A stretch of DNA of 64,000 nt from Terfezia claveryi (Eukaryota > Ascomycota > Pezizomycetes > Pezizales > Pezizaceae), in assembly GCA_015179025.1 (NCBI GenBank), contig WHUX01000008.1, positions 736,667 to 800,666 of the forward strand, in the 5' to 3' direction. The notes under the pieces are model-generated. The model searched no databases. It saw only the letters and a program-made list of their open reading frames with translations, and was not told where the DNA came from. Position numbers and translations under genes: made by a program. Shown here piece after piece: positions 23,831 through 34,319 of this stretch (the stretch's first letter is position 1; each line of letters opens with the position of its first letter).

Positions 23831-26009
23831 CATAAATTCTCGTAAATTCCTGTAGGTAGGTCTGGAAGTTCTCTTTTGTTACTTAAGATTATTTTTTGAT
23901 CATCTTCTTCAGTTGTTTTACGTGGTACAACTGTGGCAGACTTTTTCATCAACATATAGATTTTCCTTCTCATCTATCTAATGAGCCATTGACTTTGACA
24001 CTTCGCAATTTTACCGTATGATGTCCCACTTAGTCAGAGACCTAAGACCTGAGCTGCTGATAGGGGGTAAGCTCTCCTCCAGGTATGTTCTTGGGAATTC
24101 GTGAGTGCTATACAATACACTCAAACCTTGCTATAGCTTGGTGTATGATAAGCCAAAGTTAGGAATTTAGGTGAGGCATCTAAGTACATAGTACCTATCA
24201 TGCAAATCGAGATGAGCTAACTAAGCGAGGTAGGTCAAAAATATGACTCACTTCTGTGTGTCTAAAATAGGTTAATAATTTGTGAGACCAATATTCGAGC
24301 TTCTAAGGCTATTAGAGACCTTTGTGTGGGTGTAGAAAATGCTCCAGAAGAGCCTTGAGGTGCTAGACTATCAGGGTTTTTTTTTGGGGAGGTGGTTTTG
24401 GTTGATTCAATAAGAGCTCTCAGAATTGCTCATTTGGGGCCGAGTTGAGGCTTTCTAATGTTGCTATTTTGCACACTCCTCCATTTGGCATTAATATAGA
24501 CGCTAGGTACTTTCCCAGTCGTGATGGGGCCCAGTCATGCAATGTTCGAGATATTATTGGGGGTATGGAGGGCGCGGTAGTTATTGCAGGGGCAACCCTT
24601 GACGGGGCCCATATTAGAGCACTTAGGGCTATTGGTGGCCTCTGCATGGGTATCAATAATGCTCGTGTTCAAAGGGGGAGTGTGAGGGGGGCATAATATG
24701 CTGGATTTGGTTGATATAATGATAGCCTCGAAATTGCCTGACTTTGCACAAGTTAATGCCTCGAGTTAAAACTTGAACAACGCCATTTTGCCTTGTTGCA
24801 GGGTCTCCCTTTAATACTGATTTGAGGTGGATATACATGCTTGGTAAAGGCCTCCTAGTGCTCGTGGGCTCACCCGCCTGATATTCCACCCATGGTGGAG
24901 GTGATGGGGGGTAGTTTTCAGGGAGGTCATATTGCTAGGGGGCTGTTTTGGGGCATTAGGTCGATTTTTGCGGGACCTGAGGGTGTAGAGCATAGTTGTT
25001 TCCATAGATCTCAATAGTCCATTGCTATGCTGCTTGTACGGTATCACGGAATGCAAGTAGGTTCAACCTACCGTGGTCGGTCATCCTTAGGTAAGCGATG
25101 GTACCAGTTTGTTTGTGGGAAGCGCTTCAGGCCCGCCGACAATATGCTACACTCAATATAAGCAAGCGGATTTCAACATCGCTATACCGAATACAAATAT
25201 AGAGAATAGGAGAATGCATACGGAGACGCAAACACAATCAATTTTAACAATTTTATTACTAGCAATATCCTCAGCATGCAAACCGGGGAAGTACTTACCT
25301 ACGTTATTAGTAAACCAACGCAACATAAGGAGAGTTATAGGGCAGAAGAGTTTATTTCCAAAGCCAATGATCTATAGCTACTAATTTACATTGGAGCAGT
25401 AGAAGCAATTACAGTATAACCTCCTGTGTCTCTTGACGGCTAACCTCACCCCTTCTACAGCACTTTTTGGGATGTGCATTTTGTTCGGCCAACTCTGCAC
25501 AGTTAAAGCACGCCTTAGCTTTTCCCTTAGCTTTTTTTTGCCGGAACTTGTTAAGAGCAGGTGGTACAAACTCTTGTATGATCGGTTTTTGATGTAGGTT
25601 ATCGGACATCTTCTCCGTCTCCTTCTATATCAATTGGTGGTGTAGGTGCAGTTAGCGAGTAAAACATTTGCTGCATTTTCGTTGTGTGTGCCTGCTGTAA
25701 GCTTGCAAAGTACTCAGCCCGTTCTTGTTCTTGAACATAAGCGAATTAGCAACTCATGTCCTTGGTTAACATAGATATCATGCGGTTGTTGAAGTATAGA
25801 TTCCGCTAGTTCTGCTGGTTCCGCTACTTCCAATGCTGGTAGATTTGAATCGATCATATGCCAATTGAAAGGAGCAATAAATCCGTTAATTATCCAGCGT
25901 GGATGTAATAATGATAGTAGAATTGGTTGATTTTCTTTTATATGAATAAAGTTAAAGTCTTCACAAATCTCAGCTCGAAAATCCAGCAGAAAAGGTTTCA
26001 CTAGTATTC
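23831..26009. other. Gene-poor DNA with unassigned coding-like pieces
   Basis: Two stretches read as coding relics but are not recognised. The first is a plus-strand frame at 24445-24696 whose LRAIGGLCMGINNARVQRG resembles an earlier AIRDLCVGVENAPEEP at about 24305-24355, suggesting a diverged internal duplication. The second is a set of minus-strand frames at 25409-26001 with a Cys-rich piece, ACFNCAELAEQNAHPKKC. No start, splice chain or family could be supported. Confidence 0.35.
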
Positions 26010-26054
26010 GCCTAGGTGTACCCCTTAGTCGCCGTGCCCCCGAGCCTCGTTACA
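26010..26054 (+). repeat. Fragment of a Ty3 LTR 3' end
   Basis: GGTGTACCCCTTAGTCGCCG ... CCTCGTTACA closely follows the last ~40 bases of the LTR of the element at 50003 (GTGTACCCCTTGGTCGCCTT ... CCTCGTTACA). Only the 3' end of the LTR is recognisable. Confidence 0.65.
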
Positions 26055-26568
26055 ATTATAAGAGATAGTAACTACACTAGTAGATTTAATATGAATATTA
26101 ACTAAAATACAAGATTATCTTAGTTAGCACTAAATTATAAGAGGTAGTAACTACACTAGCAAGTTTAGTACCCATTTACTATAGTATGAGATCCCACAAT
26201 AAAGTCTTCTACTACAGTATGCGATAGGTATTTAGAATTTTAGACTTTTTATTTTAGTAGTCCTTTTTTGGCCTATACCTTTTCCAGTATCTCCCAGTCT
26301 ACCTTTTTGTAATTAAGCTAGTCCTATCTTGGTAGTCTCCCTACCACAACCATTTTTAGTCTAGTTATCATTTTTAGATCGAGATTCCACAATACCAACA
26401 GGTAGCTGAGGCGAGCCCTTGACACGAAGTACTACAGACAAAAATTTCAGAGTATCCTCATGTTTGGGGTCTGACTTGGATCCCAAATGCCAACTGTGTT
26501 GGGTAGTTAAAAGTATATATGTAGGTCATTTGCCTCCTTGCTGAACAGAAATTCACAACATCACTATC
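26055..26568. other. AT-rich spacer with short duplicated words
   Basis: AATTATAAGAGRTAGTAACT occurs at about 26050 and again at about 26135, within otherwise unremarkable AT-rich DNA. No gene seen. Confidence 0.4.
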
Positions 26569-26808
26569 ATGGCTACAGTGCCAACACCAACCCAGAACCT
26601 TCCTACAACCGCCTTAGGCGGCATGACTACTGACCCCTTCAATACCTCCAACCAAGCTCGCCCTGGCAGGAGTGCAACTCATTATCAGTGGCTCCAAGCC
26701 CTCCTGACAACCGAACATGTCTCCAACCCGAAGAAAGCTTACCAGAAGGCCACAATAAAATATACCACCGATACCATCATTCCATACCTAGGTACAGTCG
26801 CTATTTGA
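26569..26808 (+). CDS. Hypothetical open frame, possibly the start of a degraded copia gag
   Basis: The ATG at 26569 begins MATVPTPTQNLPTTALGGMT, and the frame runs 79 residues with balanced composition (ATHYQWLQALLTTEHVSNPK). It stops at a TGA. It lies on the same strand as, and upstream of, the copia RNase H remnant and LTR at 27.7-28.3 kb, so it might be the N-terminus of that element's gag. I recognise no motif. Confidence 0.25.
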   Translation: MATVPTPTQNLPTTALGGMTTDPFNTSNQARPGRSATHYQWLQALLTTEHVSNPKKAYQKATIKYTTDTIIPYLGTVAI

Positions 26809-27679
26809 CGAGCAAAAGCCCCATTCAACAATCCAGACGGAATGGACCTTACTGCGAATGATCTCAAAGACCCTGCACAATGACCTCCGTGGAACCCCGA
26901 ATGCTACTGAAGTCAACAAGTTCAGAGATTGCCTCAAAGCACAGCCACTTGCCAACAACACATACAAAAGCAAATCAGTAGTCAACGGGAGTGTCAAATC
27001 CAAAAACGCAGGCATATATACTTTTTTATCTGATTGCAATCATCAGAACCTTTTCCGAATCCGAGACACCTTGCCATCGTTATTTACAGTGGAGAGCATG
27101 CATTGCCGTAGAGAGGAACCGGAGTCCTTAGGCTCGTGCCCCTTTCATCAACCAATTTACCCTTTTTTAATCGAGCGCACTCCCAAATAGGTCTGCGACT
27201 GTCTGAAACACTGCCATCAATTCTATGGAATTTGCCTACGACCGCATGCTGGGGTATTTTTACCAGATCGACTTGTGCCAACATGGACAGTCGCCCTCCA
27301 CCTCATTCCACGAACCATCCTAATGGTACCTTTAGCTGCTCGAGACTGCCTCATAATCATGATAGACCGGAGCTCCATGCCCCTAATATTTCCGTGGTAC
27401 AATAGAATCTATGATCCCCAACAGGCCAGTGCTATCCCTACGGCTCCTTTGTCACCCAGCGGAAGCCGGCGACTTCAACCACTGTTACCAAAAGAATGGC
27501 CAATATGTCTAGTACGACCACATAAATATGTATGGATGAATCGACTCCAGGTGGTAGTCTGTATTAGGGTTCATAACCATAAAGCAACATTATGTTTCTA
27601 CTTCTATGGTCGAGATGGAATACATCACTTTTTCTACCTCTGCAAAACAGCAAATATAGTTGTAGAATACTCTGAAAGT
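26809..27679. other. No intact gene; possible internal copia remnant
   Basis: Frames are short and interrupted. The interval lies between a putative gag-like start and a recognisable copia RNase H end, so it may be collapsed copia coding sequence. I cannot identify protease, integrase or RT motifs in it. Confidence 0.35.
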
Positions 27680-27861
27680 ACTTTGTATTGACATTTCTTG
27701 TATTTTGAATGCTAATAATAATAGCACTATTGATCTAATAGATAATCCCTGCATCAATGACAAAAGTAAGCACATTGACGTAACCTACTACCATATCAGA
27801 GATCTGTAATAAGACTAATCATATTTGTTTAGCTATATAGCAAGTATATATTGAGGAGGAG
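27680..27861 (+). mobile_element. Copia RNase H remnant and polypurine tract
   Basis: One frame reads DNPCINDKSKHIDVTYYHIRD, matching the copia RNase H end (DN--AI------R-KHIDV-YH-IRE). A purine run, GAGGAGGAG, directly precedes the LTR start TGTTG at 27862, as expected for a plus-strand primer site. The usual ~60-120 bases between these two features are shortened. Confidence 0.65.
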
Positions 27862-28270
27862 TGTTGAAAAGTACATAAGCTAATCCAGTATATGACATTG
27901 TGGTAATAAGCCACTCACAAATATACTAACATTGTAGCAATATGCTACTTATATACCTCACATAACTCTAGCATATACCTGCTTTCTCGCAATACTTACC
28001 TGTAATAGCAATGCTATTCGCATTATCCCTTCATATATATAAAGCTCTTCTATTGCTTCTCTAGAGAGGTTGAGCCTGGAGGAATCTTATATACTCGCAC
28101 ATACTTATATACTCAAACATCTCATACATATCTACGTGCTCACTCATACGTTCGCACTGTACATTCGCACTTTACGTTCGTACTGTCTTCCAGTCACATG
28201 CACATATATCAGGTGAAGTGTCCCTTTATTGGCCATTCATCCGTCTATTCGCTGTTAGTGTTGCTATGCA
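27862..28270 (+). repeat. Copia-type LTR
   Basis: Starts TGTTGAAAAGTACATAAGC and ends near ...GTTGCTATGCA, about 409 bases, with a TATATATAAAGCTC promoter-like box near 28033. The 3' portion is found inverted near 56605-56680 (AGCAACACTAACAG, GGCCACTAAAGGAACACCTC, CACCTGATATA), so at least two copies exist in the window. Confidence 0.7.
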
Positions 28271-28537
28271 AAACCTCTCATTCCAAGATCCCTGAGCAGT
28301 CTGAGCAGCTAGCGCTAACAGGATCTGGGAAGCATAGTTCCAGACAACCAGACTAAGTTCCAGACCGATTTAACCTACCACTCAAATAAATCGGTCTGGA
28401 CACAAGAACACTATCATTCACATACAAATTAAAAAGATTTAAAAGAAAAGAATTTAGTAAGGAGAAAAAAAAGGAGAAAAAAAAGGAGAAAGAAAAAAGA
28501 GAGAGAGAAAAAAGAGAGAGAGAAAAAAAAAAGGAGG

Positions 28538-28855
28538 TTAAAAAAGGATATGAAAATAAAAGGAGGCTAACAAAAGATAAGAAAAAAAAAAACCCATGTT
28601 CAACATTGTTTTAACTGGTGTCGGCTCGGGTGAGCTGAATATGAACCCTAGTCTGTCCTGCGCTTGTTTCGGGGACATGTTGCTATACGATGTAATCCAT
28701 TTGGACTTTTGATTCTTGTTGCTATTTTGGTTCCCCGTTCGAGTAGCGAAAGAAGCAGTTCGCCAAGGTGAGACCACAGCGGAGGATATGATTCTGGACG
28801 AGGTGAGGTTTAGCCGGGAAGCAGAGCGGGTAACATTTCGGCCGAGGAAAGACAT
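28538..28855 (-). CDS. Small putative mitochondrial protein, unrecognised
   Basis: The ATG at 28855 opens 105 codons. The first ~45 residues (MSFLGRNVTRSASRLNLTSS...) are rich in Arg/Ser, lack acidic residues and end near FATRTG, like a mitochondrial presequence. A middle part reads KWITSYSNMSPKQAQDRLGF, and a hydrophobic C-terminal segment (MGFFFSYLLLASFYFHILF) ends at a TAA. That hydrophobic end derives from an A/T-rich tract and may be fortuitous. The true reading may continue by splicing, since the donor-like downstream sequence is purine-rich. I do not recognise the family; it may be a gene fragment at the edge of a repeat. Confidence 0.35.
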   Translation of the reverse strand: MSFLGRNVTRSASRLNLTSSRIISSAVVSPWRTASFATRTGNQNSNKNQKSKWITSYSNMSPKQAQDRLGFIFSSPEPTPVKTMLNMGFFFSYLLLASFYFHILF

Positions 28856-28973
28856 GATGGTATAACTAATGAGTAGGAGGGAAGGGTGATATATGTTTGG
28901 CCCGTAATCGTGAGGTAAAGGAGACACTAGGAGGGAAGCGCAAATGTGATAACTAGCTGAGCCTAGTCACCAG

Positions 28974-29427
28974 TGTATGCTGTATCGTTCCTTCAAAACC
29001 ACCGTTAGCTGCATCCCACATCGATATCCACACTCTGAAGAACCCAGCTTACCTTAGAGACCCTTTGGCCGGAATCGTACCCCTTTGGGTGTCAGTGCTG
29101 TATTGTTGTAGTTGGTTGAGGATGGAAAAGCAGGTGTAGGATGATGTGAGTGGTAATATCTCTAACTCTAATGGCCTAGGTGATGACCTCTTTGGCTGTT
29201 ATCGCTGTATGCTGTATCGGTCTCTCAAAACCACCGTTAGCTGCGTCCCACATGGATATCCACACTCTGAAGAACCCAACTTACCTTAGAGACCGCTTTG
29301 GCCGGAATCGTAGTGTTAGGACCCCTTTGGGTGTTGTAGTAGGTCGAGGATGAGGATAATCGGAGAAGCAGGTGTAGGTTGATGTGAATGTGTAAGATCT
29401 CTAACTCTAATGGCCTAGGAGAGAACC
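28974..29427. repeat. Imperfect tandem duplication, unit ~215-230 bp
   Basis: The block starting TGTATGCTGTATCG (28974) recurs at 29206. Both share CAAAACCACCGTTAGCTGC, ATATCCACACTCTGAAGAAC and CTCTAACTCTAATGGCCTAG with scattered substitutions and a few indels. The copies are direct and almost adjacent. Confidence 0.85.
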
Positions 29428-29655
29428 TTATAAAGGTCCTTGCCAAGCTTCCTGCCAAGCCCGCCTATATACATACTGTACCAAAAAGGGGGATGTTATC
29501 GCTCGGGTGGTGATTCCGCTTCTCTATGAATACCAAGAGCACTGTCCGGGTGGCTGAACTTTATCGGCCTTACGAATAAAGTTAGGTCATACCACATACT
29601 TCCGAGAATACCACAGCAATCCTGGATCGCAATAACTCCGTAGTTTGGTGAGACC

Positions 29656-29755
29656 CGAAGTTGGTTAAATAAAATAGTGGTGTAATGTTGATACACGAAG
29701 TTGGTTAAATAAAATAGCAGTGTAATGTTGATACACGAAGTTGGTCAAATATAAT
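29656..29755. repeat. 40-bp tandem repeat, 2.5 copies
   Basis: Units start CGAAGTTGGTTAAATAAAAT at 29656, 29696 and (partial) 29736. Period 40. The last unit runs into the 12-bp minisatellite of the foldback arm. Confidence 0.85.
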
Positions 29756-30255
29756 ATCACTCTAATACTCGCTCTAATACTCGCTCTAATACTCGCTCAA
29801 ATACTCGCTACAACACTCGCTCTAATACTCGCTCTAATACTCGCTACAACACTTCGCTCTAATACTCGCTCTAATAATCACTCTAATACTCGCTCTAATA
29901 CTCACTCTAATACTTGCTGTAATATGCCTTAGAAATTTTATAAGACATTGGATAAAGAGCAAAGGAAAAAAGCATGAGTAAGCGAAGTATAGATACCGGA
30001 AAACAATAGTGGCCAAGCCCGATTGCCAAGGCCGACAATATAGACTTTCCTCAGACTATGAGATAATGGATAATAAGAGGGGTGGCATGATAGTGCTCAG
30101 CCCCGCTCAGCCCACTGTCGCGCGCGGGTGCTGTACTACTCAATGCCTGACCTAGTAATAGTTATATTGGGAAATCGTAGTTGTAGTACTGCGATATGTA
30201 TAGAGTTCAGCTTTGTGATACAGCTAGGTGGCAATGAATTTGGTACCCCCCCTGC
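29751..30255 (+). mobile_element. Outer foldback-type repeat, left arm
   Basis: Begins with a 12-bp minisatellite (CTCTAATACTCG repeated, about 29751-29920). An arm follows containing TTGCCAAGGCCGACAATATA, TTGGGAAATCGTAGTTGTAG and CTAGGTGGCAATGAATTTGG. Inverted counterparts of all three lie in the arm at 49099-49905. Related sequence also forms both arms of the copy at 34320. No protein is encoded. Confidence 0.75.
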
Positions 30256-30270
30256 ATAAGAGTCTTGCAT

Positions 30271-30336
30271 TAGCGCGCATATTATAGGTTTAGCGCGCAT
30301 GTTATAGGTTTAGTGCGCATATTATAGGTTTAGCGC
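30271..30336. repeat. 20-bp tandem repeat, ~3.3 copies
   Basis: TAGCGCGCATATTATAGGTT is repeated at 30271, 30291 and 30311, with a partial fourth copy. Substitutions are at one or two positions per unit. Confidence 0.85.
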
Positions 30337-30594
30337 TAATGTTTAGTAGAGTAACAACACCAATGTTGGTAGGCACTGGCCTCTCGTATGATAGCATAGG
30401 CATTTACACGTCAACATGCTACCCCTATAGCACAACATCCTCTATACTACAACATCCTCTATTGCACAATACCGCAATATCATACTGTATTACAGAATAT
30501 CTCTAACACATATCAATATATACTTCTGTATCATTGCCATTCTTCTTGTCTTATTGACCACTTACGTGGTTAGTACCATTACGACCTACACCAA

Positions 30595-30682
30595 TCCTAC
30601 CACTACTACCACTACAACCACTACCACCACTACCACCACTACCACAACTACCACCACTACTACCACTACCCCACTACCACCA
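30595..30682. repeat. Trinucleotide-based microsatellite (ACC/ACT)
   Basis: Repeated CCACTACCA words over about 88 bases. It would encode Thr runs in one frame. It lies just upstream of the open frame at 30712. Confidence 0.8.
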
Positions 30683-30711
30683 CTACCTCTATCCGAGTCG
30701 ATCTAATATAG

Positions 30712-31056
30712 AGATCAGTAGATTGTCAACTTCTGGCAGAACTAGATCACCGATTTCGTTGGGAACAAGTAAATCCGAGTTGTGAAGGTCTGAATGTGAG
30801 AATTAAGGAACGGGTCTCGCAATATTGCGATGACCAATTGGTGTATTTTCCAGCCACAAGGCAAGTACCACAACTGGTCTATCTGAGTCAGCCAATTCAG
30901 AAAAAAGTTAGGTGGGCTGATAGTTGGGTCGACTCTGATCTGGGGTCTATGGACCACTTTGATTTATCTGATGTGGAGATTTCCACAATACCTAATTCAG
31001 AAATACCTGATTTGGAGTACCAGCATTCATGGGAGGAATTTAATTCGCAGTGGTAG
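30712..31056 (+). CDS. Unrecognised acidic open frame, possible exon
   Basis: An open stretch without ATG at its start reads LLAELDHRFRWEQVNPSCEG, then QLVYFPATRQVPQLVYL and an acidic tail with DHFDLSDVEISTIPNSEIPD, ending at the TAG at 31054-31056. Codon and residue use look like a real protein, and an AG acceptor precedes it (GAGATCAG), so it may be a terminal exon. It runs directly into the G-rich minisatellite. Family not recognised. Confidence 0.3.
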   Translation, partial: RSVDCQLLAELDHRFRWEQVNPSCEGLNVRIKERVSQYCDDQLVYFPATRQVPQLVYLSQPIQKKVRWADSWVDSDLGSMDHFDLSDVEISTIPNSEIPDLEYQHSWEEFNSQW

Positions 31057-32706
31057 AGCTAGCGGAAGAGCTGGCGGAAGAGCTGGCAGAAGAGCTGCGG
31101 CTGGCGAAGAGCTAGCAGAAGAGCTGGCTGGCGGCAGGAGGGAGAGCTGGTGGAAGAGCTGTAGAAGAGCTGGTGGAAGAGCTAGTGGGAGGGGGAGGGC
31201 TGGGGGGGAGGCTGTTTTCTTTTGTATTTGTTTTCTTTTGTTTGAGGCTGCTGGCGGGAGGCTGGCGGGGAGGGCTAGCGGGGGGAGGGCTGCTGGCGGA
31301 GGGCTGGCTGGCGGGGGAGGGCTGGGCGGGAGGGCTGTTTTCTTTTTTTTTTTTTTTTTTTTTTTTTTATTTGTTTTCTTTTTTTGAGGCTGCTGGCGGG
31401 GAGGGCTGGCGGGGGAGGAGAGGGCTGCTGGCGGGAGGGCTGGCTGGGGGGAGGGCTGGCGGGGGAGGGCTACTGGGGGAGGGCTGGCTGGCAGGGGAGG
31501 GCTGGCGGGGGAGAGCTACTGGCGGGAGGGCTAGCTGGCGGGGGAGGGCTGGGCGGGGAGGGCTATTTTCTTTTGTATTTGTTTTCTTTTGTTTGAGGCT
31601 GCTGGCAGGGAGGGCTGGCGGGGGAGGGGAGGGCTGCTGGCGGGAGGGCTGGCTGGCGGGGGAGGGCTGGCGAGGGAGGGCTGCTAGCGGGAGGGCTGGC
31701 TGGCGGGGGAGGGCTGGGCGGGGAGGGCTGTTTTCTTTTGTATTTGTTTTCTTTTGTTTGAGGCTGCTGGCAGGGAGGGCTGGCGAGAGAGGGCTGGCGG
31801 GGGAGGGGAGGGCTGCTGGCGGGTGGGCTGGCTGGCGGGGGAGGGCTGGCGGGGGAGGGCTGGTGGGGGAGGAGAGGGCTGCTGGCGGGAGGGCTGGCTG
31901 GTAGGGGAGGGCTGGGCGGGGAGGGCTGTTGTCTTTTGTATTTGTTTTCTTTTGTATTTGTTTTCTTTTGTATTTGTTTTCTTTTGTTTGAGGCTGCTGG
32001 CGGGAGGGCTGGCGGGAGAGGAGAGGGCTGTGGGCGGGAGGGCTGGCTGGCGGGGGAGGGCTGGCGGGGGAGGGCTACTGGCAGGAGGGCTGGCTGGCAG
32101 GGGAGGGCTGGCAGGGGAGAGCTACTGGCGGGAGGGCTGGCTGGCGGGGGAGGGCTAGGTGGGGAGGGCTGTTTTCTTTTGTATTTGTTTTCTTTTGTTT
32201 GAGGCTGCTAGCGGGGAGGGCTGGTGGAGAGGGCTGGCGGGGGAGGGCTGGCAGGGGAGGGCTGGCGGGGTAGGGGAGGGCTGCTGGCAGGAGGGCTGGC
32301 TGGCGGAGGAGGGCTGGCGGGGGAGGGCTGCTAGCGGGAGGGCTGGTTGGTGGGGGAGGGCTGGGTGGGAAGGGCTGTTTTCTTTTGTATTTGTTTTCTT
32401 TTGTTTGAGGCTGCTGGCGGGGAGGGCTGGCGGGGAGGGCTGGTGGGGGAGGGCTGGCTCGAGAGGGGAGGACTGCTGGCGGGTGGGCTGGCTGGCGGGG
32501 GAGGGCTGGCAGGGGAGGGGAGGGCTGCTGGCAGGAGGGCTGGCTGGCGGGGGAGGGGGGGGAGGGGAGGGCTGCTGGTAGGAAGGCTGGCTGTCGGGGG
32601 AGGGCTGGCTGTCGGGGGAGGGCTACTGGCAGGAGGGCTGGCTGGCGGGGGAGGGCTGGTGGGGGAGGGGAGGGCTGCTGGTAGGAGGGCTGGCGGAAAG
32701 GCTGGC
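31052..32706. repeat. 1.65-kb G-rich minisatellite with higher-order repeats
   Basis: Built from GGGAGGGCTGGCTGGCGGGG-type words (11-16 bp subunits). A T-rich spacer (TTTTCTTTTGTATTTG TTTTC) recurs about seven times, roughly every 125-245 bases (near 31213, 31338, 31562, 31729, 31926, 32169, 32378). The plus strand is strongly G-rich and C-poor, with many closely spaced G-runs. Long open frames across it are low-complexity Gly/Arg/Leu translations and I do not regard them as genes. Confidence 0.9.
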
Positions 32707-32857
32707 AATTAAAGTAAGTACTTCACTTCCTTAGTTGCTATAGATGCTAACCAACCCACATACCATATAGGCAATGGCAGCAGCGAACTTTGGCCTATTA
32801 GAGATATTTGTTATTTATATCTATTATCTATATAAACATTGATTAATGACAAGAAAT

Positions 32858-34010
32858 TTAATACTTAGTATACCAACCTCCTACCTTATTAACAGCTGCT
32901 ACACGACGAGGCATAGAGGTATAAAGACTATGAAAAAGTGACTCAGGAATACTCTCCCAAATCTCCGCTAGTGCATCTGCTAATGCTTCCTTAACTACTT
33001 CCGGACCTCCAGGCATATTAATCAAATCCGGATACTTTCGGTGAAGTTGGCGTTTCATATATGCCCAAACATGTTCGATCGGATTAAGGTCAGGAGAGTA
33101 GGCTGGATGTTTAGCAACAACCCAGTCATTATCTTTGAACCATGCACGTGCAAGCTTGGAGGTATAAATTGACGAATTGTCTTGCATAAAAACTGGATCA
33201 TCAATACCCATCAACTCACTCATTTCCAAACGAACATCAGGAAGAACATGTGTTAAAATCTCAACATATCGAATAGCATTATTATGCCCTTCAAGTAGTG
33301 GCCATAAATATCCTCTTGATGATCCAAAAAAACATCCCCATACTATGAGAGAGATATCATGAGCCGTCCTATATATAAATATTAGATCTAATAATTATAA
33401 GGATTAAGAAAGGATAATATACCTGCATGGATTTACTACCTGCACTTCATAATGATCCTCTCCCTTTTTTCTCCAAACCCACTTTGCCCCTGCTCCTTTA
33501 CTACGCTCTACTGAGCACTCATCAGACCAAACATGTTTTTTCCATTGCTCTAGAGTCCAATCCTTCCATTCTAGAGCCCATGCTAACCTTGCACTAACAT
33601 GCCGTGGTAGTAGTTTTGGTCGCTTTCTTGCTATCCATTTTCGAAGTCCTTTACCCCGAAGCATACAATCGATAGTTCGTGGATGAATATCTTGTAACTC
33701 GGGTATATTGTCTATAAGCTTCAGCTTAGATATTGAAGCATCTCCTTCAATAAGAGCTAGAACTGCATCCTCGGTAGCTTTTGAGATCTTCTTTTGTCGA
33801 CCTGGATGTGGTTTATTTGTATGGGTTCCACGTTCTATATAGCGTTGGATAAAATTCTGGATAGTTGACTTAGGTCGACTGATATGGTTGGCAATTTGTC
33901 CATATCCACAGCTTTGCTCATAGAGAAGCGTAATCTTGCCTTTTTCGAAATCAGTTAACCGCTTTTTCTGGGTAGTGGGTATGACAGGCTCGTCTGGTTC
34001 TGCTAAAAGC
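32858..34010 (-). CDS. Tc1-type (DD34E) transposase, nearly intact, one intron
   Basis: Reads as complement(join(32858..33368,33423..~34010)). The 54-nt intron has donor GTATAT and acceptor ATATAG and joins NPCR to TAHDISLIVW in frame. Domains in order: helix-turn-helix (KRLTDFEKGKITLLYEQ ... YGQIANHISRPKSTIQNFI), GRQKK linker, second HTH, then catalytic core with WSDECSVERS (first D), FMQDN (second D) and SPDLNPIEHVW (E). There are 34 residues between the second D and E. The end is MPRRVAAVNKVGGWYTKY. It cuts and pastes at TA sites through its TIRs. No ATG lies in frame before the first HTH; a stop codon is upstream near 34017, so a 5' exon or lost start is likely. TIRs were not located. Confidence 0.85.
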
Positions 34011-34120
34011 GTACATCAGCAAGAAAAAAGTGGCGTCCGGACGCACCGCCCAGCGTCCGGACGCAAGAGCTCGCGCGTGTGCGTCCTGTGCGTCCTGTGC
34101 GTCTGGACGCTGGCTGCATT

Positions 34121-34228
34121 GCAACACAATCAGGACGCCCGGCTGAGTTGCAACACAATCTGGACGCCCGGCTGAGTTGCAATACAATCTGGACGCCCGG
34201 CTGAGTTGCAACACAATCTGGACACCAT
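34121..34228. repeat. 29-bp tandem repeat, 3.7 copies
   Basis: Unit GCAACACAATCTGGACGCCC + GGCTGAGTT, starting at 34121, 34150, 34179 and 34208. It lies between the Tc1 gene and the inner foldback repeat. Adjacent GCGTCCGGACGC palindromes (34032-34075) are echoed near 48828-48840. Confidence 0.9.
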
Positions 34229-34319
34229 TGGGGCAACCAAAGCCGTCCGGATGCTGGTTGGCATATTTCAATCTCTGGATATTAGAGTTCCTTCCCTTGG
34301 TATCATCTAACGCTATGGT

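Noticed and set aside
24445..24696. Gly/Ala-rich frame considered as a capsid-like or enzyme gene
   Set aside because: No start/splice support and no recognisable motif; left as an unassigned relic.
31173..32712. Long overlapping Gly/Arg/Leu-rich open frames
   Set aside because: They are translations of the G-rich minisatellite in several frames, with no start context or domain; low complexity only.
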